A DNA stretch of 64,000 bases. Origin: Betaproteobacteria bacterium HGW-Betaproteobacteria-7 (lineage in GTDB: Bacteria > Pseudomonadota > Gammaproteobacteria > Burkholderiales > Rhodocyclaceae). The DNA lies in NCBI GenBank assembly GCA_002840765.1, contig PHCE01000014.1, positions 83,433 through 147,432 of the forward strand. Direction: 5' to 3'. Shown here in pieces: positions 58,939-64,000 of this stretch. The position numbers were made by a program, and so were the translations under genes. The notes under the pieces are model-generated. The model was not told where the DNA came from, did not search any database, and worked only from the letters and a program-made list of their open reading frames with translations. How positions within the stretch are numbered: the first letter of the stretch is position 1; each line of letters opens with the position of its first letter.

Positions 58939-60252
58939 CTATTTACCTTTCGCCTTGCGATCCAGCTCGCGCAGGTGCTCCAGCTTCTCGCCGATCTTGC
59001 CTTCCAGCCCGCGCGGCGTCGGCTGGTACCAGTCGGGTTCGGGCAGGCCGTCCGGCAGGTAGGTTTCGCCGGCGGCGTAGGCTTCCGGCTCGTCGTGGGC
59101 GTAGCGGTAGGCGTGGCCGTAGCCGAGTTCCTTCATCAGCTTGGTCGGCGCGTTGCGCAGATGCACCGGCACCGGCCGCGAGCCGTCCTTGGCGACGAAG
59201 GCGCGCGCCGCGTTGTAGGCCATGTAGCCGGCGTTGGACTTGGCGGCGACAGCCAGATAGATCACCGCCTGGCCGAGCGCCAGTTCGCCCTCGGGCGAGC
59301 CCAGGCGTTCATAGGTTTGCGCCGCGTCGTTGGCGATCTGCATGGCGCGCGGATCGGCCAGGCCGATGTCCTCCCAGGCCATGCGGATGATGCGCCGGGC
59401 CAGGTAGCGCGGGTCGGCTCCGCCGTCGAGCATGCGCGTTAGCCAGTACAGCGCGCCGTCCGGGTTCGAACCGCGCACCGATTTGTGCAGCGCCGAGATC
59501 TGGTCGTAGAAGGCATCGCCGCCCTTGTCGAAGCGGCGCAGGTTCTGCGCCACCGTCTGCTCGATGAACTCGCCATCGACCTCGGCGAGGCCGGCGGTGT
59601 GCGCCGCCGTGCGCACCTGTTCGAGCAGGTTGAGCAGGCGACGGGCGTCGCCGTCGGCCAGGCCGACCAGGCGCTCGCGGGCCGATTCGGCAAAGTTCAG
59701 GTCGGCCAGCGCCTGGGCGCAGGCCCGGTCGAACAGTTGCCCCATCTCGGCTTCGTCGAGCGACTTCAGCACATAGACCGAAGCGCGCGACAGCAGTGCT
59801 GAATTGACTTCGAACGACGGATTTTCAGTCGTCGCCCCGATGAAGGTCAGCAGGCCGGATTCGACGAAAGGCAGGAAGCCGTCCTGCTGCGACTTGTTGA
59901 AGCGGTGGATTTCATCGACGAAAAGAATGGTCCGCCGGCCCTGCCCGCGCCACATCTCGGCTTGGGCCACCGCCTCTCGCACCTCCTTGATGCCAGAGAA
60001 CACCGCCGACAGCGCGATGAACTCGCACTGGAACTGCGTCGCCATCATCCGCGCCAGCGTCGTCTTGCCGACGCCCGGCGGCCCCCACAGGATCATCGAA
60101 TGCGGCTGGCCGGAGGCGAAGGCCAGACGCAATGGTTTGCCCGGGCCGAGCAGGTGCTGCTGGCCGATCACTTCATCCGGCGTCTGCGGGCGCAGTTGCT
60201 CGGCCAGCGGCGCGTTGCGGTCAATGTCGGAGGAGGAAAAAAGATCGCTCAC
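58939..60252 (-). CDS. rarA: Replication-associated recombination protein A (RarA/MgsA)
   Basis: A 437-residue AAA+ ATPase related to the clamp loader and RuvB, acting at stalled replication forks. Walker A GPPGVGKTT, Walker B ILFVDEIHRFNKSQQD, sensor 1 GATTENPSFEV and the tetramerisation C-terminus (YNAARAFVAKDGSRPVPVHLRNAPT, GHAYRYAHDEP) are clear. The start is GTG 60252, whose GTGA overlaps the stop of the PIN-domain gene; AGGGGA is 8 bp upstream. Confidence 0.95.
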   Translation of the reverse strand: MSDLFSSSDIDRNAPLAEQLRPQTPDEVIGQQHLLGPGKPLRLAFASGQPHSMILWGPPGVGKTTLARMMATQFQCEFIALSAVFSGIKEVREAVAQAEMWRGQGRRTILFVDEIHRFNKSQQDGFLPFVESGLLTFIGATTENPSFEVNSALLSRASVYVLKSLDEAEMGQLFDRACAQALADLNFAESARERLVGLADGDARRLLNLLEQVRTAAHTAGLAEVDGEFIEQTVAQNLRRFDKGGDAFYDQISALHKSVRGSNPDGALYWLTRMLDGGADPRYLARRIIRMAWEDIGLADPRAMQIANDAAQTYERLGSPEGELALGQAVIYLAVAAKSNAGYMAYNAARAFVAKDGSRPVPVHLRNAPTKLMKELGYGHAYRYAHDEPEAYAAGETYLPDGLPEPDWYQPTPRGLEGKIGEKLEHLRELDRKAKGK

Positions 60253-60743
60253 GTTGATGTCCCCTGCTCCATTCCGGCCGCCGGCCCGACGATGTCCAGT
60301 TTGGGGAAATAATTACTGTAGCGGCGCACGTCGCGCGTCAGCAGACGCATGCCGCGCACCAGCGCATGGGCGCCGATGTAGAAATCCGGCATCGGCGACG
60401 TCTTCACGCCTGCCGCCAGCCGATAGACACGAAAGGCCTGCCCGGCGAGAAAGGCCGCATCCCACGGCAAGGGCTCGCGCAGCAAGGGCAAACCGGCCAG
60501 CGCCGCCTCCAGATCGGCCGCGCGTTCATAACGCGCCGCCAGTTCGGCGAGGATCAACGGGTTGATCACCAGTGACCCGGCTGTCGCCTGCCTTTCGAGC
60601 TGATCAAGCGACCACGACGCCCATTGCGCATCGTCGGCCAGCACATCGATCAGCACGCAGCTATCGACCAGCGTAGCCGGCGCCCGCAGCGAATACTCCG
60701 CCGGCGACTCATTGACTGCCAGATCGCCCATAGCCTCAGCCAC
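60249..60743 (-). CDS. vapC: VapC-like PIN-domain ribonuclease toxin
   Basis: A PIN-domain protein of up to 164 residues. Acidic metal-site residues: Asp in TLVDSCVLIDVLAD, Glu in ILAELAARYE and Asp in MPDFYIGAHALV, followed by LLTRDVRRYSNYFP. PIN toxins cleave RNA and are neutralised by the cognate VapB. The GTG at 60743 overlaps the vapB stop; ATG 60731 is an alternative start. Its stop overlaps rarA. Confidence 0.88.
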   Translation of the reverse strand: MAEAMGDLAVNESPAEYSLRAPATLVDSCVLIDVLADDAQWASWSLDQLERQATAGSLVINPLILAELAARYERAADLEAALAGLPLLREPLPWDAAFLAGQAFRVYRLAAGVKTSPMPDFYIGAHALVRGMRLLTRDVRRYSNYFPKLDIVGPAAGMEQGTST

Positions 60744-60975
60744 GCAGGAAGTTCATGAATTCGTCGGTGCTCATGCCCTTGAACTGCGTCGCATTGGCCG
60801 AACCGCGCACGCGGGCAAACGCCTCGCGGACGCCGCCAGCCAACGACCGCAGCGGGCGAATCACCACCTCGCCGTTATCGCGCAGCTCGAATTCGACTTC
60901 GCCGTGTGGCAGCAGCCCGGCCTTCTCGCGAATGTCCTGCGGAATGGTCACCTGCCCCTTGCTGGTTATCTTCAT
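60736..60975 (-). CDS. vapB: AbrB/MazE-type antitoxin (VapB)
   Basis: A 79-residue antitoxin. The N-terminal swapped-hairpin DNA-binding domain is MKITSKGQVTIPQDIREKAG, followed by VEFELRDNGEVVIRPL. The C-terminal tail (GMSTDEFMNFLRG) is the usual toxin-binding part. AGGAGG precedes the ATG. A palindrome just upstream is a probable autoregulatory operator. Confidence 0.9.
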   Translation of the reverse strand: MKITSKGQVTIPQDIREKAGLLPHGEVEFELRDNGEVVIRPLRSLAGGVREAFARVRGSANATQFKGMSTDEFMNFLRG

Positions 60976-60991
60976 GGCGCCTCCTGATTCT

Positions 60992-61009
60992 TACTCTTAC
61001 CGAAGAGTA
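60992..61009. promoter_or_regulatory. Putative VapB operator
   Basis: TACTCTT (60992-60998) and AAGAGTA (61003-61009) form a perfect inverted repeat with a 4-bp spacer, 16 bp before the vapB ATG. Palindromes at this position are typical binding sites of VapBC complexes. Confidence 0.6.
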
Positions 61010-61022
61010 TTACCACGACCAC

Positions 61023-62006
61023 TCACTGTAAAGCACGCACCGCATCCAGCGGCGACACCACGCCGCCCCCGCCGCGATTGAGCACGTGCGTGTAGATCAT
61101 CGTCGTCGACACATCCGAGTGCCCCAACAATTCCTGCACCGTGCGGATGTCGTAGCCCGATTCCAGCAAATGAGTGGCAAAGGAATGGCGCAGCGTGTGC
61201 GTCGACGCCGGCTTGGCGATAGCCGCCAGCCCGACCGCCGCCTTGATCGCTCGTTGCAAGGCCTGCTCATGCGTGTGGTGGCGGCGCTCAATGCCGCTGC
61301 GCGGATCGGTCGACAACTCACGCGCCGGAAAAACCCAGAACCAGCCCCACGCCCGCGGTGCGGCAGGATATTTGCGCACCAGTGCTTCCGGCATCTGCAC
61401 ACCGGGCCGACCGGCTTCCTCATCTCGCTCCCACAGCACCCGAACGCGGGCCAGATGCGCCTGCAAAGCCGGCACCGCCGACGCCGGCAAGACCGTCAGG
61501 CGATCCTTGCCCCCCTTGCCATGGCGCACGGTCAACTCGCCACGTTCAAAATCGACATCCTTGACCCGCAGGCGCACGCATTCCATCAAGCGCATGCCCG
61601 TCCCGTAAAGCAGACGGGCCATCAGCGCATGCGTCCCGTCCATCGCCGTCAATAACCGCTCGACCTCGCCGCGCGACAGCACCACAGGTGTCCGCTTCGG
61701 CTTCTTTGGCCGATCCAGATCGGTCAGCCAGGGCAGATCGACCCCCAGAACTTCGCGATACAGGAAGAGCAGCGCCGACAAGGCCTGCTGGTGTGTCGAC
61801 GCTGCCACCTTCAACTCGGCAGCCAGATGACCAAGAAACCCCCTGACCTCATCCGCCCCCATCTCACGAGGGTGCCGACGATCATGAAAAGCCACGAAAC
61901 GACGTACCCACTCGACATAGCAGCGCTCGGTCCTTATGCTGTAGTGCTTGTAACGAATGACCTCGCGAAGCCGCCCCAGCAAGGTCGAAGCTTGATTCAG
62001 TTCCAT
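61023..62006 (-). CDS. intI: Integron integrase IntI (tyrosine recombinase)
   Basis: A 327-residue tyrosine recombinase that recombines attI and attC sites. Catalytic residues: Arg139 ([12 protein letters not shown]), Lys167 (RHGKGGKDR), His270 and Arg273 ([12 protein letters not shown]), His296 (LLGHSDVST) and Tyr305 (MIYTHV). The insertion specific to integron integrases is at residues 211-228 ([18 protein letters not shown]) and separates it from XerC/XerD. The start is ATG 62006 with CAGG 8 bp upstream; a TTG at 62024 is less likely. The gene lies 47 bp upstream of vapB on the same strand. No frameshift or stop is seen, so it should be functional. Confidence 0.96.
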   Translation of the reverse strand: MELNQASTLLGRLREVIRYKHYSIRTERCYVEWVRRFVAFHDRRHPREMGADEVRGFLGHLAAELKVAASTHQQALSALLFLYREVLGVDLPWLTDLDRPKKPKRTPVVLSRGEVERLLTAMDGTHALMARLLYGTGMRLMECVRLRVKDVDFERGELTVRHGKGGKDRLTVLPASAVPALQAHLARVRVLWERDEEAGRPGVQMPEALVRKYPAAPRAWGWFWVFPARELSTDPRSGIERRHHTHEQALQRAIKAAVGLAAIAKPASTHTLRHSFATHLLESGYDIRTVQELLGHSDVSTTMIYTHVLNRGGGGVVSPLDAVRALQ

Positions 62007-62030
62007 GCCGTACCTGCCAATCAAAATTCA

Positions 62031-62046
62031 CTGTGTATAAATACAG
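62031..62046. promoter_or_regulatory. LexA (SOS) box in the intI promoter
   Basis: CTGTGTATAAATACAG fits CTGT-N8-ACAG exactly, with an AT-rich centre. It lies 25 bp before the intI start codon and overlaps the predicted -10. LexA control of integron integrases is established in other integrons. Confidence 0.85.
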
Positions 62047-62071
62047 TATTCCATCTTTATTGATATGACAA
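62043..62071 (-). promoter_or_regulatory. Probable intI promoter
   Basis: On the minus strand TTGTCA (62071-62066), 17-bp spacer, TACTGT (62048-62043). The -10 is weak and overlaps the LexA box. Confidence 0.5.
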
Positions 62072-62311
62072 GAGGCTTTCAAGGCGCCATGTTCACCAGC
62101 GTATACAGCAAGAAGCCAGAATATGCGGCGACCAAGCCGGATATCCAGGCCAAGGGCCATGTTCGAGCGCCGTCCATTCCGGGAAATATCCGGATCAATT
62201 TGACCAAAGACCATGCCGGCCGTGCGTCTTCGGCTGACAGGCTGGCGAGAATAGATGGCGCCATTCCAGAATACACGGCGAATGTGCCGTCCACTTCACG
62301 TTAGAGGTCAT

Positions 62312-62581
62312 ATGTCGCTCTTCGACCTAATTATTGTCGGCGCTCTGATTGCTATCGTTTTTGCACTCATCCGTGCGAACGACGTGCTCGGAAACAACCC
62401 AAATCAGCAAGTTAAAGCCCTCGAAGATTTGGTCGGCCCATTTCCGACAAAAATGTCGTTCGCAGAAAAGCTACGCCTCAACAATTTTTTTGGCATCACC
62501 CCGACCAACCCACGCCGGGCTAGGTGGCTTGCTGTTGTTGTCGCGCTGTTCTTCCTCGCCATGCTTTGGCTGCAGCAATGA
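62312..62581 (+). CDS. Cassette 1 product: small two-helix membrane protein
   Basis: An 89-residue protein with an N-terminal membrane helix (LFDLIIVGALIAIVFALI), a soluble loop (NPNQQVKALEDLVGPFPTKM) and a C-terminal membrane helix (WLAVVVALFFLAMLWLQQ). No family recognised. The AGAGG of the cassette's own core site (62303-62307) serves as ribosome-binding site 4-5 bp before the ATG. The stop codon lies within the end of the attC-complementary sequence, so the ORF fills the cassette. Confidence 0.8.
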   Translation: MSLFDLIIVGALIAIVFALIRANDVLGNNPNQQVKALEDLVGPFPTKMSFAEKLRLNNFFGITPTNPRRARWLAVVVALFFLAMLWLQQ

Positions 62582-62664
62582 CCTCTAACATCACGCTCAA
62601 AATCGCTCCCTCCGGTCGCTTGGACGCGCCGCAAGCGGCGCGCCATTTAGCTCAACGTTAGAGG
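62582..62664. other. attC site of cassette 1
   Basis: R'' is CCTCTAAC (62582-62589) and R' is GTTAGAGG (62657-62664), perfectly complementary. GCTCAA boxes sit just inside both ends and a GCGCCGC/GCGGCGC stem forms the centre. The cassette's start (62300-62311) is complementary to 62578-62589 over 12 bp. Confidence 0.9.
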
Positions 62665-62672
62665 GCAAGTCC

Positions 62673-63068
62673 TTGCAGACGCCCAGGTCATTCACAAGAA
62701 TCTATTGGCTCGCGTGGCTAGCAGCTTTTTGCTGTTTTGCCGCAGCACTGATGTATTACGGCATCGAGAACACCTTGGGTTCGTTTGCCTTGTTTAGCGT
62801 CTTGCTGGGTGGCTTCGCATTCAATTTTGAATTCGGCCGCCTGATGGGCTTTCTCAAATTACATGCTCCATCTTTCTATTCGCAATTACCGAGTTCGCGA
62901 TGGTTCGAGTTCAGCGCATTTTTCAGCCCGAGACTGCTTCGTACCCCAGAGATTGGTGCCCCCCACTACTGTGCTATGCAAACCTACCGTGCTGCTTGGC
63001 GGTTTTCTGTTGTCGCCATTTTTCTACCGTTGCTTATCAATTGGGTCGCAAAGGCATATGCCCTCTAA
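62673..63068 (+). CDS. Cassette 2 product: three-helix membrane protein
   Basis: A 131-residue hydrophobic protein with membrane helices about residues 10-30 (IYWLAWLAAFCCFAAALMYYG), 36-55 (LGSFALFSVLLGGFAFNFEF) and 108-128 (WRFSVVAIFLPLLINWVAKA). It starts with TTG 62673; AGAGGG from the core site is 5-6 bp upstream. The TAA stop is inside the R'' box CTCTAAC, so the coding region reaches the attC itself. No homologue recognised. Confidence 0.75.
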   Translation: MQTPRSFTRIYWLAWLAAFCCFAAALMYYGIENTLGSFALFSVLLGGFAFNFEFGRLMGFLKLHAPSFYSQLPSSRWFEFSAFFSPRLLRTPEIGAPHYCAMQTYRAAWRFSVVAIFLPLLINWVAKAYAL

Positions 63069-63152
63069 CATTGCGGTCAAAGCCGCTCCCTCCGGTCGCT
63101 GGACGCTGCGCGATAAAGCGCCGCGCAGCGCCCTTTACCTAAAACGTTGGGC
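63059..63152. other. attC site of cassette 2
   Basis: R'' CTCTAAC (63063-63069) and downstream R' GTTGGGC (63146-63152). The bases 63059-63069 are complementary to the cassette start at 62657 over 11 bp. It shares CGCTCCCTCCGGTCGCT with attC of cassette 1, so the two sites have a common origin. Confidence 0.88.
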
Positions 63153-63164
63153 GGCGAGACATCC

Positions 63165-63836
63165 ATGAGCGCAGACCTCCAAAACGCTGACTCGCGAGCA
63201 CTTCACGAGCCGTTCTCAAAGGCCCTTGGCGCGAGCAACCCGCGCGCTGCGTTAGCTTGGCTCGTCGGCGTGCTTGCTACCCAATCTGCCGGCCTGCGCT
63301 CATCAAATTCTTACCTGGTCGCGTATACCGGCTGTCCAGAGGCGATCGACTGGCTTGAGGCAACCGTCGCCTCACCCGTAACTACGCATTGGGGTCAGGG
63401 TGCCGCGCTGTTGGGCACGCCTTGGCCGCGCATCAGAAACTGGCTAGTCGCTGGTGGTTCGCAACAACTTATGGCGCTCGACACGCTTATTGCCTATCGT
63501 GCTCCTGCGCCGAATATGGCGCCCTTGGCCCAAATCGCAGCCCCAGTCCTGCCCGACGCTCCTACACTCAGCGAGTATCAAGCAACGCTCATGGCAGTCC
63601 TGAACGAGCAAACCACACCGCGAGTCCGAAAGGCTGTCGAGAACGTTTTGGCTTACGCCACTGAAACCCTTTCGCGCAAAAATCGGGGCGTGTCGGTTGC
63701 CGATCTCCCTTTGTTATTCCTCCAACCGGAGGTATTCCAAAATGCATCCGAAATATTAGGTCGTCACGACTCCGTAATTTCTGGCATACGTCAGTCCGTC
63801 CAAGACTTGCTCGCGCAGCTCCCATCACGATCATGA
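63165..63836 (+). CDS. Cassette 3 product: unknown soluble protein
   Basis: A 223-residue, mainly helical protein without signal peptide or membrane segment. Notable stretches are ALAWLVGVLATQSAGLRSSN, GCPEAIDWLEATVASPVTTHWGQGAALL and the helical C-terminus EILGRHDSVISGIRQSVQDLL. No family recognised. ATG 63165 is taken as start; a TTG at 63147, inside the core site, would add six residues. The stop lies 3 bp before the attC-complementary sequence. Confidence 0.75.
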   Translation: MSADLQNADSRALHEPFSKALGASNPRAALAWLVGVLATQSAGLRSSNSYLVAYTGCPEAIDWLEATVASPVTTHWGQGAALLGTPWPRIRNWLVAGGSQQLMALDTLIAYRAPAPNMAPLAQIAAPVLPDAPTLSEYQATLMAVLNEQTTPRVRKAVENVLAYATETLSRKNRGVSVADLPLLFLQPEVFQNASEILGRHDSVISGIRQSVQDLLAQLPSRS

Positions 63837-63838
63837 CG

Positions 63839-63909
63839 CGCCGCCCAACCCATCATTCGAGCGGACCTGCGCGAAAAGCCGCGCAGGCCGCTCAATTCAA
63901 ACGTTAGCG
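63839..63909. other. attC site of cassette 3
   Basis: R'' GCCCAAC (63843-63849) and R' GTTAGCG (63903-63909). Bases 63839-63849 are complementary to the cassette start at 63146 over 11 bp. The central stem is GCCTGCGCGG-like (CCTGCGCG/CGCGCAGG around AAAAGC). This attC is shorter and differs in sequence from the first two. Confidence 0.88.
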
Positions 63910-63915
63910 GTCATC

Positions 63916-64000
63916 ATGCGACTCCAAGTCACCACTGAACACATAAAGAAGCAGAACCGCAAATCAGCGTTCTTCGCACTATTCATGACAGTACTGTGTG
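63916..64000 (+). CDS. Cassette 4 ORF, 5' part (runs off the window)
   Basis: The frame opens with MRLQVTTEHIKKQNRKSAFF and enters a hydrophobic segment (ALFMTVLC) at the window end. It starts 7 bp after the R' box GTTAGCG, the same placement as in cassette 1, so it is likely the product of the next cassette. Only 28 codons are visible, so function cannot be judged. Confidence 0.6.
   Translation, partial: MRLQVTTEHIKKQNRKSAFFALFMTVLC

Larger units (their letters stand above)
62007..62306. other. Integron attI region
   Basis: This 300-bp region between intI and the first cassette should contain attI. The recombination point is G62300/T62301 in the core site GTTAGAG (62300-62306). The intI promoter and LexA box occupy 62031-62071. 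A minus-strand reading frame (62079-62294) could code for a short membrane-like peptide but has only a GTG start and no ribosome-binding site. The cassette promoter Pc was not located with confidence. Confidence 0.7.
61023..64000. mobile_element. Integron: intI, attI region and at least four gene cassettes (continues beyond window)
   Basis: The integrase gene on the minus strand is followed, in divergent orientation, by a cassette array whose borders are 62301-62657, 62658-63146, 63147-63903 and 63904 onward. The first bases of each complete cassette are complementary to its terminal R'' region over 11-12 bp (12, 11 and 11 for cassettes 1-3), as expected if each was once a free circle. Cassette GC content is visibly lower than the flanking chromosome. 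The lack of a transposon, sul1 or qacE in view and the housekeeping neighbours suggest a chromosomal integron. Confidence 0.9.

Noticed and set aside
62079..62294. 71-codon minus-strand frame in the attI region with a membrane-like segment
   Set aside because: It starts only with GTG, lacks a ribosome-binding site and lies where attI is expected; not called as a gene.

Overview
The window is about 64 kb of GC-rich bacterial chromosome whose gene content fits a betaproteobacterium, most likely of the Rhodocyclales (Dechloromonas/Azonexus/Zoogloea-like). This is an inference from a PEP-CTERM sorted protein with a sigma-54-type promoter, Nos accessory genes, a hemerythrin-containing regulator, multiple fatty-acid oxidation genes and a chromosomal-type integron. 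No rRNA, prophage, intact insertion sequence or CRISPR array was seen.

Layout. 1-16.5 kb: end of a copper P-type ATPase, a sugar-phosphate mutarotase, rlmJ, a PEP-CTERM protein, a MazG-like enzyme, a dicarboxylate/amino-acid symporter, a gamma-carbonic anhydrase, fliW, tex (carrying an in-frame REP-like palindrome), a hybrid histidine kinase, an OmpA lipoprotein, a ceramidase-like membrane protein and an HDOD protein. 16.6-20.2 kb: a nosF-nosL-nosY-tlpA operon without nosZ, facing a lone tungstate-binding protein gene. 21-38.2 kb: a large fatty-acid oxidation locus, all on the minus strand, in three transcription units: tetR-fadE-fadI-fadJ; fadL; and fadN-type/fadA/DUF4442/chalcone-isomerase-like/fadD/nitronate monooxygenase/acyl-CoA dehydrogenase. 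Each unit has an AAAC-N4-GTTT-type palindrome in its promoter region, so the TetR protein probably represses all three. 38.2-41 kb: folA, a FolB-like gene and a patch of small uncharacterised ORFs. 41-42.9 kb: a hemerythrin-PAS-cNMP-Crp fusion regulator.

43.3-45.6 kb: tRNA-Val, gltX and a tandem duplication of a tRNA Ala-Glu-Asp unit; the first copy carries a 61-bp deletion that fuses tRNA-Ala to the 3' part of tRNA-Glu. 45.6-57.8 kb: fpr with a divergent LysR gene, two lytic transglycosylases (mltD, mltF), a YejBEF-type peptide transporter, an unknown membrane-anchored protein, tRNA-Ser and serS. 57.8-61 kb: a minus-strand cluster of DUF4126, a DUF4160/DUF2442 pair, rarA and an overlapping vapBC-type toxin-antitoxin pair.

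61.0-64.0 kb: start of an integron. The integrase gene intI carries an exact LexA-type box in its promoter. It is divergent from at least four gene cassettes with small, unrecognised, partly membrane-bound products. Cassette borders are set to the base by 11-12 bp complementarity between each cassette's first bases and its terminal R'' box. The array continues past the window end and is the strongest candidate for undescribed biology here.
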